A stretch of 64,000 nt of DNA from Caldilineaceae bacterium. Lineage in GTDB: Bacteria; Chloroflexota; Anaerolineae; Caldilineales; Caldilineaceae. The stretch is from positions 248,001 to 312,000 of the forward strand of contig JALHQH010000005.1 in NCBI GenBank assembly GCA_022842065.1, given 5' to 3'. The translations under genes and the position numbers were made by a program. Under the pieces are notes generated by a model, which did not search any database, was not told the DNA's origin, and saw only the letters and a list, made by a program, of their open reading frames with translations. Shown one piece after another: positions 31,958 to 41,632 of the stretch (position 1 is the first letter of the stretch; the number at the start of each line of letters is the position of its first letter).

Positions 31958-32887
31958 ATGCAAAGCAGTTCATTACAACGCTTTCTCTGGCTCTCGATTG
32001 CCGCGGCCCTGGCCACCATTGGCTTGAAGAGCGGCGCGTATTGGCTCACCGGGTCGGTTGGTCTGCTCTCCGATGCCCTGGAATCGGTGGTTAATCTGGT
32101 CGCCGCGATCATGGCGCTGATCTTGGTGACGTTGGCGATGCGGCCACCCGACGAAGAACATGCCTACGGCCACAGCAAGGCCGAATATTTTTCCAGTGGG
32201 CTGGAAGGCGCGCTCATTCTGGTGGCGGCGCTGAGTATTGGCTATACCGCACTGGATCGGCTGCGTCATCCGCAGGCGTTGGAACAGGTTGGGCTGGGGC
32301 TAGGGGTTTCCGTGGTGGCCTCCCTGATTAATTTGGTCGTGTCACAGTTGCTCTTACGTGCGGGGCGTCGTTACGGCTCGATTGCCCTGCAGGCGGATGC
32401 TCATCACCTGATGACCGATGTGTGGACCTCGGTCGGGGTGCTGGTGGGGGTTGGCGCGGTGGTGTTGACGGGATGGCAATGGCTGGACCCAGCGATTGCC
32501 ATCCTCGTGGCTTTTAACATCCTCTGGACCGGCTTTAAGCTGATGCGCCAATCGGCGTTGGGGCTGTTGGATACGGCTTTGCCGACCGCTGATCTGAAAA
32601 AGGCAGTGGCAATTCTTGATGGTTTGGCGGCACAGGGGATCAGCTACCATTCGCTGCGCACCCGCCAAGCTGGTCGCCGCAATTTTCTCTCTGTTCACAT
32701 TCTGGTGCCAGGCGCCTGGACCGTACAGCGCGGACACAATTTGCTCGAAGCCATTGAGCAGCAGATCCGGCAGGCGTTACCCATGCTGACCGTCTTTACC
32801 CACTTAGAACCGCTAGAAGATCCAAGATCACACGATGATCGCACTCTGGATCGTACCTTTATGCCAATGGAGGCGCATTCCCAATGA
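31958..32887 (+). CDS. Cation diffusion facilitator (CDF) family transporter
   Basis: 309 residues from ATG 31958; an ATG at 31898 would add 20 residues unlike the family and is less likely. Six transmembrane helices; metal-site residues in [14 protein letters not shown] (Asp) and in ADAHHLMTD (His/Asp, helix V) are typical for Zn/Fe/Co/Cd efflux. The cytosolic C-terminal domain ([30 protein letters not shown]) matches the ferredoxin-like dimer domain. It exports divalent metal ions using the proton gradient. Its stop overlaps the start of the antiporter gene (ATGA, 32884-32887). Confidence 0.9.
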   Translation: MQSSSLQRFLWLSIAAALATIGLKSGAYWLTGSVGLLSDALESVVNLVAAIMALILVTLAMRPPDEEHAYGHSKAEYFSSGLEGALILVAALSIGYTALDRLRHPQALEQVGLGLGVSVVASLINLVVSQLLLRAGRRYGSIALQADAHHLMTDVWTSVGVLVGVGAVVLTGWQWLDPAIAILVAFNILWTGFKLMRQSALGLLDTALPTADLKKAVAILDGLAAQGISYHSLRTRQAGRRNFLSVHILVPGAWTVQRGHNLLEAIEQQIRQALPMLTVFTHLEPLEDPRSHDDRTLDRTFMPMEAHSQ

Positions 32888-34350
32888 CCATTGAATTGAT
32901 TCTACTGATCGCTGGACTGCTCCTGGTGCTTAGCCTGGTAGCCAGCACCGCGTCCAATCAATTGGGTATCCCTGCCCTAGTCCTCTTCCTGGTGATCGGG
33001 ATGTTGGCCGGTTCGGATGGACCAGGGCAGATTGCCTTTGATAACGCCTGGGTGGCGCAATTTGTTGGCGTGGTCGCGCTGATCTATATCCTCTTTTCGG
33101 GTGGCCTCGATACCAACTGGCAGCACATTCGCCCGGTACTCGGTAGCGGCTTGGTCTTGGCCAATCTGGGTGCCGTGTTTAGTATGCTGCTGGTGGGCGG
33201 CTTTGCGATTTTGGTCTTTGACTTCGCCCCGCTGACGGCGTTCTTGCTCGGCGCGATTATCTCCTCGACTGATGCCGCCGCCGTCTTTTCGGTGATGCGC
33301 ACGCGCGGTGTTAACTTGAAGGGCAATCTAGAGCCGCTGATTGAATTTGAATCGGGCAGCAATGACCCAATCGCCGTTTTCTTGACCATTGGGTTGACCC
33401 AGTTGATCATGCAGCCGGCGGCTTCGCTGTGGGCCTTAGTGTTTGCTTTTGTTTTACAAATGGTGGTGGGTGCGCTCTGTGGCTATGGCTTAGGCCGAGG
33501 GATGACTTGGATCCTTAACCGCTTGCCGCTACGACAGGAGGGGTTGTATTCGGTTTTGACATTGGCGCTTGTCCTATTGGTCTTCGGTATCACTTGGTTG
33601 CTACGTGGCAATGGTTTTCTGGCCGTCTACATTGCCGGTATTGTCATGGGTAACCGCAACTTTATCCACAAACGCAGCCTGTTGCGCTTCCACGAAGGGA
33701 TCGCCTGGCTAATGCAGATCATTATGTTCCTAACCTTGGGGCTCTTTGTCTTTCCCTCACGGCTGATTCCCGTAGCGCCTATGGGCTTGCTGCTCTCGCT
33801 CTTTTTGTTGTTCATTGCGCGGCCCCTCAGTGTGTACGGCGCGTTGCTCTTTGCGCGGTTGGGCCTGGCTGAAAAGACGATGGTGGCCTGGGCCGGGCTG
33901 CGCGGTGCGGTGCCGATTATTCTCGCCACTTTCCCCTTGTTGGCTGGGGTACCGGGGGCAGATCTAATCTTCCATCTGATCTTCTTTGTCGTGCTTACCT
34001 CCGTCCTCGTCCAGGGGATCTCAATCGGCTGGATGGCGCAGTGGCTTAAGGTCAACGCGCCCCAGCCGGTGATCTACCATAATGAGCTTGAATTTATCCC
34101 CGATGTGACGATCGACAGCCAGTTGCTCGAATTGCGGGTCGTCCCCCAGTCGCCCATTATTGGCAAATCGGTGGTGCAGATGGGCTTGCCGCGTGATGCG
34201 CTCATCGTGCTGGTGCGGCGTGGGACGGAAAGTCTCGTGCCGAATGGGGCCACGGTCTTTGAAGCGAATGACCGCCTGCTGTTGCTGGCCAATCCGCAGA
34301 TCTTGCCCGTGGTGCAAGCACAGATTACGCCCCCCACCACGACTGCATAG
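32884..34350 (+). CDS. CPA1-family cation/proton antiporter (NhaP2-like) with TrkA-C domain
   Basis: 488 residues. The first ~380 form 12-13 transmembrane segments with [14 protein letters not shown] and [14 protein letters not shown], where the Asp pair marks the ion-binding site of CPA1 antiporters. A cytosolic TrkA-C/RCK-C domain ([32 protein letters not shown]) completes the NhaP2/CvrA layout, usually K+/H+ or Na+/H+ exchange. Translation is coupled to the CDF gene through ATGA overlap. Together they could adjust metal and monovalent cation levels. The pair interrupts the sugar-acid locus. Confidence 0.92.
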   Translation: MTIELILLIAGLLLVLSLVASTASNQLGIPALVLFLVIGMLAGSDGPGQIAFDNAWVAQFVGVVALIYILFSGGLDTNWQHIRPVLGSGLVLANLGAVFSMLLVGGFAILVFDFAPLTAFLLGAIISSTDAAAVFSVMRTRGVNLKGNLEPLIEFESGSNDPIAVFLTIGLTQLIMQPAASLWALVFAFVLQMVVGALCGYGLGRGMTWILNRLPLRQEGLYSVLTLALVLLVFGITWLLRGNGFLAVYIAGIVMGNRNFIHKRSLLRFHEGIAWLMQIIMFLTLGLFVFPSRLIPVAPMGLLLSLFLLFIARPLSVYGALLFARLGLAEKTMVAWAGLRGAVPIILATFPLLAGVPGADLIFHLIFFVVLTSVLVQGISIGWMAQWLKVNAPQPVIYHNELEFIPDVTIDSQLLELRVVPQSPIIGKSVVQMGLPRDALIVLVRRGTESLVPNGATVFEANDRLLLLANPQILPVVQAQITPPTTTA

Positions 34351-34360
34351 TTTTGTCCCG

Positions 34361-34517
34361 TAGTACAGTGTTGGCGATGTTTTGATGGGTTTTTCGTCCC
34401 AGCGGGACGGCCGACCTTAGGGGGAAATATCATGATTTTTTTTTGTCCTAAGGTCAACCGTCCCGATGGGACGAACGCTGATTTTAATCCGTCAGAATTT
34501 CCTTGACACTGTACTAG
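34361..34517. mobile_element. MITE family member A (CTAG-type ends)
   Basis: Ends TAGTACAGTGT and ACACTGTACTAG frame a nested palindrome: CGTCCCAGCGGGACGG and GACCTTAGG pair with CCTAAGGTC and CCGTCCCGATGGGACG around a T-rich loop (about 34420-34445). Relatives at 55963-56121 and 56118-56222. It separates the antiporter gene from the convergent dehydratase gene. Confidence 0.8.
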
Positions 34518-34551
34518 GGCCGGGCCTGGTTGAAAATTTATGCTGCACGCT

Positions 34552-35766
34552 CTATGGCCGCACCAATTCCCCGTCGGCGCGGCGGTCGGCTGCCATAAAG
34601 AATGATTTGGCCGCGCGTTGGGGGTCGAGCAGCGCAGTGGCCTTCGTTTCGTCAATGTCGATGCCCAACCCCGGTTGACTGTTGGGGTAGAGATAACCGC
34701 CTTCTAAGATCGCATGGCCGGGAAAGAGATCATACTCTTCCGGCGCAAAGTGATTCTCTTCTTGGATGCCAAAGCTGTAGCTCGCCATATCAAGATGCAT
34801 CGCGGCCATCTGGTTGACGGGGTCGTTGTCACCCCCTTCTTGCCAAGCGGTACGCACGCCAAACCATTCGCAGAGGGTGGCAATCTTACGACAGTTGGTA
34901 ATGCCGCCGCCCTTGGAGACGCGAATGCGGATATAGTCGATCAGCCGCTCGGTGACCAGGGGCAGCCACTCATGGGGGTTGATAAAGAGTTCGCCCATCG
35001 CCTGCGGGGTGACACATTGCTGGCGCACCAGCCGATACCACTGCACCTGCTCCGGTGACAAGAGATCTTCCAAAAAGAAGAGTCGATAAGGTTCCAGTAA
35101 TTTTGCCAGATGCACCGCATTGTGCGGATGCAGATGTTCGTGGACATCATGGGTAAATTTGGGGCCGTACCCGACCTTATCGCGCAGATATTCAAACATC
35201 TTGGGAATGTTTTCCAGATAGGCGTCATCGTCAAAGGCATTCTGCTGCGGCCAATGATTCTTGGGGAAGCCCGCCTGCGCAGGTTCCTTAAAGCCGCCCC
35301 CACCATATTGACCCAACTGGCACCGGATCACATGATAGCCTTCCTCCATGTAGCGGCGCACGTCATCTTCCAACTCTTGCAGCGAATTGCCGGCGGCGTG
35401 GGCATAACACATTACCGCGCTGCGGCAGGCCCCACCCAGCAATTGATAGACTGGCATCCCTGCCTCTTTGCCCTTGATATCCCAGAGCGCCATATCGATG
35501 CCCGCCTGCACCGTGTTGATGATTGAGTCATTGCGCCAGTAACCGCTGGTGTAGACCGACTGCCAGATATCCTCGATCTGGCTGGCATCGCGGCCAATGA
35601 TCAGCGGCGCGATGGTCTCAATTGCCGTCTGCACCGTGCGCGCCCGGTAATGATCGCTGGCCGAGCCAATCCCATAGAGGCCCGGCTGATCGGTCAGCAC
35701 CTTGACAAAGAGCCAGGTGCCGTTGACGCGTGTACGAATCGTTTGAATGTCGGTAATTTTTGCCAT
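34552..35766 (-). CDS. Enolase-superfamily mannonate dehydratase (ManD/RspA type)
   Basis: 404 residues. The N-terminal cap (ITDIQTIRTR) is followed by a TIM barrel carrying FTHDVHEHLHPH, where the metal-ligand Asp and the catalytic His are expected, EDLLSP (second ligand Glu) and GELFINPHEW (third ligand Glu). The long insertion and GGDNDPVNQMAAMHLD near the C-terminus are typical of ManD/RspA proteins. ManD enzymes dehydrate D-mannonate or D-gluconate with variable efficiency; some only weakly. Start ATG 35766 has GGAAG upstream. An 8-nt repeat array lies upstream (35794-35880). Confidence 0.87.
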   Translation of the reverse strand: MAKITDIQTIRTRVNGTWLFVKVLTDQPGLYGIGSASDHYRARTVQTAIETIAPLIIGRDASQIEDIWQSVYTSGYWRNDSIINTVQAGIDMALWDIKGKEAGMPVYQLLGGACRSAVMCYAHAAGNSLQELEDDVRRYMEEGYHVIRCQLGQYGGGGFKEPAQAGFPKNHWPQQNAFDDDAYLENIPKMFEYLRDKVGYGPKFTHDVHEHLHPHNAVHLAKLLEPYRLFFLEDLLSPEQVQWYRLVRQQCVTPQAMGELFINPHEWLPLVTERLIDYIRIRVSKGGGITNCRKIATLCEWFGVRTAWQEGGDNDPVNQMAAMHLDMASYSFGIQEENHFAPEEYDLFPGHAILEGGYLYPNSQPGLGIDIDETKATALLDPQRAAKSFFMAADRRADGELVRP

Positions 35767-35793
35767 GTAGGTCTTCCTTTGTGGTGGGGATAA

Positions 35794-35880
35794 ATTGGTA
35801 AATCAGTAAACTGGTAAATCAGTAAATCGGTAAATCGGTAAATCGGTTATCTCTATCCCTACTGATGTACTGATCTACCT
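35794..35880. repeat. 8-nt tandem repeats (GGTAAATC family)
   Basis: Units GGTAAATC and AGTAAACT repeat eight times from 35796 to 35846, then an inverted block TACTGATGTACTGATCTACC (35859-35878). A separate inverted repeat GAGAGATTCC/GGAATCTCTC (35897-35949) follows, then TTCGTGTTACTTCGTGTCAC-type repeats to 36018. Confidence 0.8.
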
Positions 35881-36019
35881 TCCCCCAATAAAAAGAGAGA
35901 GATTCCATCACTCGACCGTCGGCTGGGACTTTCGATTGCGGAATCTCTCAGTTAGTTATCGATCGTTGTCTAGCGTCTTCGTGTTACTTCGTGTCACTTC
36001 GTCTGTTTTCGTGGATAAC

Positions 36020-37354
36020 TTAGGCCGAATCGCGATCCAACACTTCTTGGCAGAGTGTCAATGTGGTCTCCAACCCTTCTTCAAAGCTGACCTGATCGGT
36101 CCAGATCGCTTGCAGGTTGTTGAGCAGCACATCATGGAACTCAGTTGTGCGGGCATTGGCCGGGAAGCGCCAGACCGCCGGCCCTTCGGGATAGGCTTTG
36201 CGGATGTCCGCATAGATGTGGTTAAAGCCGTTCAGCTTCTCATCATCCCACACATCATCACGCGGGCCAGGGCTACCGGCGCCACCAAAGACATGTTCGA
36301 CACCATCTTCCTTGGTCGAGAAGAAGTCCAACACCTTAAAGGTCTCGTTCGGGTGCTTTTCCGCGGCCGGCGGCGTCATACAGAAGCCGGCGCCGGAGAC
36401 CTGCGAACCACGTAAGCCGGTTGGCCCAAGCGGTGCCGCAGTTACATCCCATTCAAAGGCCCAGTCGGTTACTTTGTTGAATTCGGCGACCAACCCTGGC
36501 GTGGTATTAAAGGCCCCGACTTTGCCAGCGACAAAGTTCTCGCGGACTTGGTCACCACAGATGCAGGGATCAACCTGATGAGTCGCCTTTAGATCGTAGA
36601 GCCAACGCAAGGCCTGTGTCGATTCTTCCGAACCTAGTAGACATTGGGTGCCATCTTCGCTTAACAGCTCACCGCCAAACATGCGCAGATAGGAGGGGGT
36701 ATGTTCCGAACCTTGTTGTGAACGGAAGCCCCATGTCTCTGGCGGAACGGTAATTGCCATGGCCCCGTTGACCAGGTCATCCGATGTCCAATCAAGGTTG
36801 GGCAAATCTGCACCGGCGGCTGTGTAGAGATCTTTGTTGTAGTAGTAGATCACGGTGCCAAAGTGGCCATGATTGGGAATACCGTAGATCTTGCCATCAA
36901 CGGTCAGGGCCTGCATAATCGCCGGCCAGAAGACCGAGGTGTCAAAGCCGGCAGAGGCAATGATGTCATCATGCGGGGCAACCACGCCTTTTTGCAAGTG
37001 TTCGGTGACGGTGTTCAGATAGGTCCAGACAATGTCACCCAGGTTACCGCCGGCAGCCAATGCATAGACCTTGGCATACATTTCAGCGCCATCGAGCTCG
37101 TCGATCTGCAATTTGATGCCCGGATTTTGCTCTTCGAAGAGGGGCACACGCTGCTTGTGCCAATCGGCATGGGAGCCCAACCGTGAGTGAAAGACAATGG
37201 TGGTGCCTTCAGCACCTGGTGCGGCGGCTTCGCCGGCGGCGGGGGCGGCCCCAGGTTGCGCCGCTGGGACAGCACACGCAGCCAGCAACGCGCCCGCTGT
37301 AACGGCTGATGAGCCAATCAGAAAGCGACGACGACTTAACTTTTGATCGAACAT
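36020..37354 (-). CDS. Extracellular sugar-binding lipoprotein of ABC transporter
   Basis: 444 residues. The N-terminus has a Tat motif (SRRRFLIGS) and lipobox (LLAACAVP), so it is likely exported folded and lipid-anchored. The mature part is a two-domain SBP_bac_1-type protein (TTIVFHSRLGSHADWHKQRV; NLGDIVWTYLNT; YGIPNHGHFGTVIYYYNKDL). It delivers a sugar to the permeases 37532-38449 and 38449-39390 on the same strand; a 120-bp repeat array lies between. The gene order here is MalF-type, MalG-type, binding protein, the reverse of the cassette at 17.6-21.0 kb. Nearby mannonate dehydratases suggest a uronate or a uronate-containing oligosaccharide as ligand (inference). Confidence 0.92.
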   Translation of the reverse strand: MFDQKLSRRRFLIGSSAVTAGALLAACAVPAAQPGAAPAAGEAAAPGAEGTTIVFHSRLGSHADWHKQRVPLFEEQNPGIKLQIDELDGAEMYAKVYALAAGGNLGDIVWTYLNTVTEHLQKGVVAPHDDIIASAGFDTSVFWPAIMQALTVDGKIYGIPNHGHFGTVIYYYNKDLYTAAGADLPNLDWTSDDLVNGAMAITVPPETWGFRSQQGSEHTPSYLRMFGGELLSEDGTQCLLGSEESTQALRWLYDLKATHQVDPCICGDQVRENFVAGKVGAFNTTPGLVAEFNKVTDWAFEWDVTAAPLGPTGLRGSQVSGAGFCMTPPAAEKHPNETFKVLDFFSTKEDGVEHVFGGAGSPGPRDDVWDDEKLNGFNHIYADIRKAYPEGPAVWRFPANARTTEFHDVLLNNLQAIWTDQVSFEEGLETTLTLCQEVLDRDSA

Positions 37355-37410
37355 GAAGTGGTCCTCCTTAGAGACGAAACAGGGAAATGAAACAGGGAAT
37401 TGGTAATTGG

Positions 37411-37529
37411 GTGATGCGTAAAACGTGAAACGTAAAACGTGATGCGTAAAACGTGATGCGTAAAACGTGAAACGTAAAACGTGATGCGTGACGGAAAGCC
37501 ACTTTACGTTTTACGTTTCACGTTTTACA
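37411..37529. repeat. 7-nt tandem repeats (GTGAAAC family) with inverted block
   Basis: About twelve units (GTAAAAC, GTGAAAC, GTGATGC) from 37411 to 37491, then an inverted block (TTTACGTTTTACGTTTCACG, 37503-37522), ending 3 bp before the stop of the permease gene at 37532. Confidence 0.85.
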
Positions 37530-37531
37530 TC

Positions 37532-38449
37532 TCATCCCTTGATGCCAGACATCACGATCCCCCGCACAAAATAGCGCTGTGCGGCGAAGAAGAGCACAAT
37601 AATCGGGGCGGTCATCATTAAACTGGCGGCCATCAACAAGTTTTCGCGCGGTTCCATCGAATCAATGTTGCTGGCGACCGTCTGGAAATATTTAATGCCG
37701 ATGCCAATCGTAAACTTCGCTTTGTCGTTGAGAATGATGTATGGGAAGAGAAAGGCATTCCAGTCGGCAATAAAGGTGATGACCGCGGCGGTCGCGATCA
37801 CCGGGCCGGAGAGCGGGAGCAGAATCTGCCAGAAGATGCGCAGATAGCCGGCCCCGTCAATGCGCGCCGCTTCATCCAGATCCATGGGGATGGTCATAAA
37901 AAATTGGCGCATCATAAAGATTAAGAAAGCCCCACCGCCAAAGAAGGCCGGCACAATCAGCGGCAAATAGGTGTCCAGCCACTTGATCTTGTTGAAAAGC
38001 AGATAGAGCGGAATCAGCGTCACTTCCGCGGGCAACATTAACGTGCTGAGGGTTAACATAAAGATCAGATCGCGGCCAGGGTAGCGGAAACGGGCGAAAG
38101 AGTAGCCGGTCAACGCCGCCGAAAAGACTGAACCAAAGGTGCCTAATACCGCTACAATTACCGAGTTCCACAGCCAGCGCCCAAAAGGGGCAACCTCAAA
38201 AACTTCGACATAATTGTAAAAACGCGGGGTCGCCGGCAGCCAGCGCGGGGGAAACATATAGAGCTCACTGGGCGACTTCAGCGATGAAAAAACAGTCCAG
38301 GCAAACGGTAACATAAAGAGGAGTGACGCGGCAATCGCTACTGCATATAAGACCAGCCGACCAACTACCTGTTGGCGTTTTGCCGTGCGGGTCGTGTTTC
38401 GCGTGTCGATGGTGGGGGCTGATGGGTGGGTAAGCGCTTCCTGTGCCAT
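37532..38449 (-). CDS. Carbohydrate ABC transporter permease (MalG type)
   Basis: 305 residues, six transmembrane segments. A long N-terminal cytosolic tail (residues 1-30, Thr-rich) precedes the first segment. FAWTVFSSLKSPSELY and the EAA loop DEAARIDGAGYLRIFWQILL identify a CUT1 sugar importer subunit. Start ATG overlaps the stop of the MalF-type gene (TAATG), so the two are co-translated. Works with the binding protein 36020-37354 and an ATPase not encoded here. Confidence 0.93.
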   Translation of the reverse strand: MAQEALTHPSAPTIDTRNTTRTAKRQQVVGRLVLYAVAIAASLLFMLPFAWTVFSSLKSPSELYMFPPRWLPATPRFYNYVEVFEVAPFGRWLWNSVIVAVLGTFGSVFSAALTGYSFARFRYPGRDLIFMLTLSTLMLPAEVTLIPLYLLFNKIKWLDTYLPLIVPAFFGGGAFLIFMMRQFFMTIPMDLDEAARIDGAGYLRIFWQILLPLSGPVIATAAVITFIADWNAFLFPYIILNDKAKFTIGIGIKYFQTVASNIDSMEPRENLLMAASLMMTAPIIVLFFAAQRYFVRGIVMSGIKG

Positions 38450-39390
38450 TAGTCATTCGCCTCCCCAGCATAATAGACCCAGCGCCGCGAGGCACGGAAC
38501 TGGATAAAGGTAAAGACAAACATAATAAAGAAGAAGATCCAGGCCAGTGCCGAGGCGTAGCCCATTTCAAAGTACTTAAACGCGCGGGTGTAGATATGTA
38601 GCGCATAGAACCAGGTGGCATAAGCCGGCCCGCCGGCCGTGGCGACAAAGGCCGCCGTAAAGACCCGCAACGCCCCAATGATCCCTAAGACGGTATTAAA
38701 AAAGATCGTCGGCGTGAGCAGCGGAATCGTGACGTTGCGGAATTTTGCCCAAGGGCCGGCCCCATCGATGGCCGCCGCTTCGTATAATTCGTTGGGGATC
38801 CCCTGCAACCCCGCCAGGAAGATCAACATGGTGTTGCCACCAATCGCACCCCACAAGGCCATGATGATCAAGCCACTCATCGCCCACTGCGGGTCGCGAA
38901 ACCAGCCGGGCGCATTTTCAATGCCCAGATTGTTGCGAATCACATAGTTGATCGGCCCGACATCCGGGTTGAAAAGCCACGCCCACAGCACCGCGGAGGC
39001 GGCAATGGGCGTAAGATGGGGCATAAAGAAGAGGGTGCGAAAGATCGCTGTCCCTTTGAGCGCCTGATTCAACAACATCGCGGCCAGCAGCGAGCCGATC
39101 AAGGCTAACGGGACGACAATAATCGCATAACGAAAGGTTAACAACATGGAGGGCCAAAAGAGCCGATCCTTGGTGAAGATCTCTTGAAAGTTCTTCAACC
39201 CGACAAATTCAGGTGTATTGACAACATCATATTTGGTAAAACTAAAATATGCCGACGCGATCATCGGGCCTGCCACAAAACAAACCAGGCCAATCAACCA
39301 GGGCAACAGAAAAAGGTAGCCGGCTACTGCTTCTCGGGTTCGCATATTCATGCCCGGACTGCGCGCAATCGCCCTTGCGGTCATCTTCAC
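38449..39390 (-). CDS. Carbohydrate ABC transporter permease (MalF/UgpA type)
   Basis: 313 residues, six transmembrane segments beginning YLFLLPWLIGLVCFVAGPMI. The EAA loop is YEAAAIDGAGPWAKFRNVTI. It shares clear resemblance to the permease 18568-19494 (same N-terminal EAVAGYLFL-type start and WVYY-type C-terminus), so the two sugar cassettes of this window are paralogous. It is the first gene of the operon 39390 to 36020; the promoter should lie in 39391-39800. Confidence 0.93.
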   Translation of the reverse strand: MKMTARAIARSPGMNMRTREAVAGYLFLLPWLIGLVCFVAGPMIASAYFSFTKYDVVNTPEFVGLKNFQEIFTKDRLFWPSMLLTFRYAIIVVPLALIGSLLAAMLLNQALKGTAIFRTLFFMPHLTPIAASAVLWAWLFNPDVGPINYVIRNNLGIENAPGWFRDPQWAMSGLIIMALWGAIGGNTMLIFLAGLQGIPNELYEAAAIDGAGPWAKFRNVTIPLLTPTIFFNTVLGIIGALRVFTAAFVATAGGPAYATWFYALHIYTRAFKYFEMGYASALAWIFFFIMFVFTFIQFRASRRWVYYAGEAND

Positions 39391-39809
39391 ACACCTTTCG
39401 TTAAAGGGGGGAACAGTACGGATAAATTGTTAGATTGTTAGCATACGTTGGTAGAGAAACGACAGCCATTGGCTGGTTGTCGATCTTGCTGGGCAGACAC
39501 CGTCAGCCCCTGGTAAGTTACTCTCCACTTGCCTATAACCCGTTGGGCGCGGACGGTACCGGCTGAATGAGTCCAACTTTGTCCGCTTACGCTTTTAACC
39601 TTGATCTATACAATGGTTTATACAAGTGTTCTACAACCGGGGAGGAGCTTTGGTATACAAGAGTATACCATCTGCCATAGCAGGCGTCAAATCCCAATTT
39701 TGCAATGCTTTTTTGTGGAAATTTGGCCGCCCAATCGTGTTTTCTTCTCCCCAAAATTCCACCGTATAGAAAGTTGTGATAGCCTATATATTACAATTTA
39801 TACCAGCGG
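39391..39809. other. Divergent intergenic region, no gene
   Basis: About 420 bp between the sugar permease and GDPD genes. AT-rich in 39590-39805, with TATA-rich stretches (CTATATATTACAATTTATAC just before the hairpin at 39810) that could serve promoters in both directions. Weak repeats of TATACAAG/TATACCA type occur near 39600-39670. No coding sequence is supported. Confidence 0.5.
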
Positions 39810-39860
39810 TTGTCATCATGTAACATTTTCGACAAGAGTCGAAAATGTTACATGATGACA
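39810..39860 (+). promoter_or_regulatory. TTGTCATCA hairpin upstream of GDPD gene (copy 2)
   Basis: A perfect 23-bp stem (39811-39833 with 39838-39860) and an AAGA loop. The first bases TTGTCATCA and the following GCCAAGTAT recur in copy 3 (59014). The stem ends 38 nt before ATG 39899. A TATACC box lies directly upstream. Confidence 0.65.
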
Positions 39861-39898
39861 AAGCCAAGTATGTGCAGATTCGCTATGAGCGTAACCGT

Positions 39899-40660
39899 AT
39901 GAACTGGACTGAATTCCGCACCACCCGCCATCTCCGTACCCGCCCGCTGATTGTGGCCCATCGCGGTGCCCCCACGATCCAGCCGGAAAATACCCTCTCA
40001 TCGTTTGCCCTGGGCTTGGCCCAAGGGGCTGATGTACTGGAAACCGATCTACGCTTCACCGCGGATGATCAGATCGTGCTTTTCCACGATCCCACGCTCG
40101 ACCGCATGACCGACGGCCAAGGGCCACTCAACCAATATACGCTGGCCGAACTCAAGAAGCGTAATACGCGCGCCCCCGGCGGTCAACTGACCGGCGACCG
40201 CATCCCCACCCTGAGCGACCTGATCGAAGCGACGGCGGCCCAAGTGCCTCTGCTGCTCGAATTGAAGGATCGCCGTTTTATCCAACCCCAGGATGCGCAA
40301 CGGCTGGTCGATCTGCTCAACCGCTATGATATGCTGCAACGGGTCGCGATTGTCTCTTTTCATGCCGCCCACGTGGCCGGTGTTGAACGGGTTGCCCCGC
40401 AAATTCCCACCGGCTTGATTACCGCCTGGAATCCACTGCCGCTGGGCCATGCCGAGCTGCTAGGGCCGATCTGGCCGCTGCTCCGGCTTAACCCCTGGTA
40501 TGTCGCCTGGGCCCAGCGCCGCAACAAGATTGTCTGTCCGCTCGATACCAAGCCGGAGCCACGAATTCCCTTATATCTGAAGCTCGGCGTAGATGCCCTG
40601 TTGACCGACCACGCCAATGTGACGCTGGACGCGATTGCCGCTGCTCAGGCCCGTTCGTAG
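39899..40660 (+). CDS. Glycerophosphodiester phosphodiesterase (GDPD)
   Basis: 253 residues from ATG 39899; the earlier in-frame ATG (39845) is inside the hairpin and would add residues unlike the family. The catalytic motifs are complete: VAHRGAPTIQPENTLSSF (His-Arg, Glu), ETDLRFTADDQIVLFHDPTL (Glu-Asp for Ca2+, second His), LLLELKD, and GVDALLTDHAN near the end. It hydrolyses glycerophosphodiesters from lipid turnover to glycerol-3-phosphate and an alcohol. No signal peptide, so cytosolic. The hairpin element in its leader suggests special control. Confidence 0.9.
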   Translation: MNWTEFRTTRHLRTRPLIVAHRGAPTIQPENTLSSFALGLAQGADVLETDLRFTADDQIVLFHDPTLDRMTDGQGPLNQYTLAELKKRNTRAPGGQLTGDRIPTLSDLIEATAAQVPLLLELKDRRFIQPQDAQRLVDLLNRYDMLQRVAIVSFHAAHVAGVERVAPQIPTGLITAWNPLPLGHAELLGPIWPLLRLNPWYVAWAQRRNKIVCPLDTKPEPRIPLYLKLGVDALLTDHANVTLDAIAAAQARS

Positions 40661-40743
40661 AGGCACGATCTATCGTCCTTAATGGTACCCTAAATCGAAA
40701 TGTCATATCCATTCCAGCCCAGCCAGGGGTTAGTGATATAATG

Positions 40744-40882
40744 AAAACATAAAACGTGAAACGTGATACGTGCTGCGTCACCGTTGAACGAACTCACGTT
40801 TCACGTATCACGTTTCACGTATCACGTTTCACGTTTCACGTATCACGTTTCACGTATCACGTTTCACGTATCACGTTTCACG
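40744..40882. repeat. 7-nt tandem repeats (TTTCACG family)
   Basis: A short sense block (AAAACGTGAAACGTGATACG, 40748-40771) and a long inverse block of about twelve units (TTTCACG, TATCACG) from 40793 to 40882, giving a large hairpin between the GDPD and the menaquinone methyltransferase genes, both plus strand. Confidence 0.85.
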
Positions 40883-40906
40883 AGCCAAGCACGACATGAG
40901 AGAACT

Positions 40907-41632
40907 ATGACTCACCAATCATCCATTCTGCCCGCGATCGACGAAAAGCCGCGCTATGTCAACCACATGTTTGCGCGGATTGCCCCGACCTATGATCTGA
41001 TGAACCGGCTGATGTCGATGGGGCAGGATCAGCGCTGGCGGCGGGATCTGCTCGACTTCTGCAATTTGCCGCCTCACGGCACCGTGCTCGATGTGGGCAC
41101 TGGCACCGGCGATATCGCCTATGAAGCCATGCGCCGGCAACCGGGGGTACAAGCCTATGGGGCCGATTTTACCTATGAGATGATGGCGGCCGGGGTGGGC
41201 AAATTGCCAGGCAGTATCCTGCCTTTTACCCAAGGCGATACCTTTCACCTGCCCTTTCCCGACAACACCTTTGATGCGGTGGTCAGTGGCTTTATGGTGC
41301 GCAATGTCGTGGACCGCGAGGCCGCCTTCCGCGAACAGGCGCGCGTCACCAAACCGGGCGGCCGTGTCGTCTGCCTGGAGACGACCCCGCCGACCAATAC
41401 TGGGCTGGGGCCACTCTTTCGTTTCTACTTTTTCCGGGTCGTACCCTTCCTGGGTGGCTTGATCAGTGGTGATACGCAAGCTTACAACTATCTACCCCAC
41501 AGCACCGTCGATTTTCCCGAACCCTATACATTACAGCGGTTGATGGAGCAGGCCGGGCTGCGTAATGTCTTTTTTGTGGAGCGGATGTTAGGCTCGGTGG
41601 CGATTCATGTGGGCAGTAAAGTGGGGGCTTGA
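40907..41632 (+). CDS. menG: Demethylmenaquinone methyltransferase (UbiE/MenG)
   Basis: 241 residues from ATG 40907 (GAGAG upstream; earlier starts read through the tandem repeat and are rejected). IAPTYDLMNRLMSMGQDQRW is the N-terminal UbiE signature; VLDVGTGTGDIAYEAM binds S-adenosylmethionine; MVRNVVDREAAFREQARVTK and YNYLPHSTVDFPEP are conserved family blocks. It methylates demethylmenaquinone in the last step of menaquinone synthesis at the membrane. Other men genes are not nearby. Its 3' end overlaps the convergent gene 41605-42642 by 28 bp. Confidence 0.9.
   Translation: MTHQSSILPAIDEKPRYVNHMFARIAPTYDLMNRLMSMGQDQRWRRDLLDFCNLPPHGTVLDVGTGTGDIAYEAMRRQPGVQAYGADFTYEMMAAGVGKLPGSILPFTQGDTFHLPFPDNTFDAVVSGFMVRNVVDREAAFREQARVTKPGGRVVCLETTPPTNTGLGPLFRFYFFRVVPFLGGLISGDTQAYNYLPHSTVDFPEPYTLQRLMEQAGLRNVFFVERMLGSVAIHVGSKVGA

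Noticed and set aside
35881..36019. Attachment site or integrase-linked repeat upstream of the ABC binding-protein gene
   Set aside because: The GAGAGATTCC inverted repeat and CTTCGTG repeats have no integrase or tRNA gene nearby and look like the other intergenic repeats.
39845..39898. N-terminal extension of GDPD starting in the hairpin
   Set aside because: The added 18 residues do not resemble the family, and the start codon would be locked in a perfect 23-bp stem.
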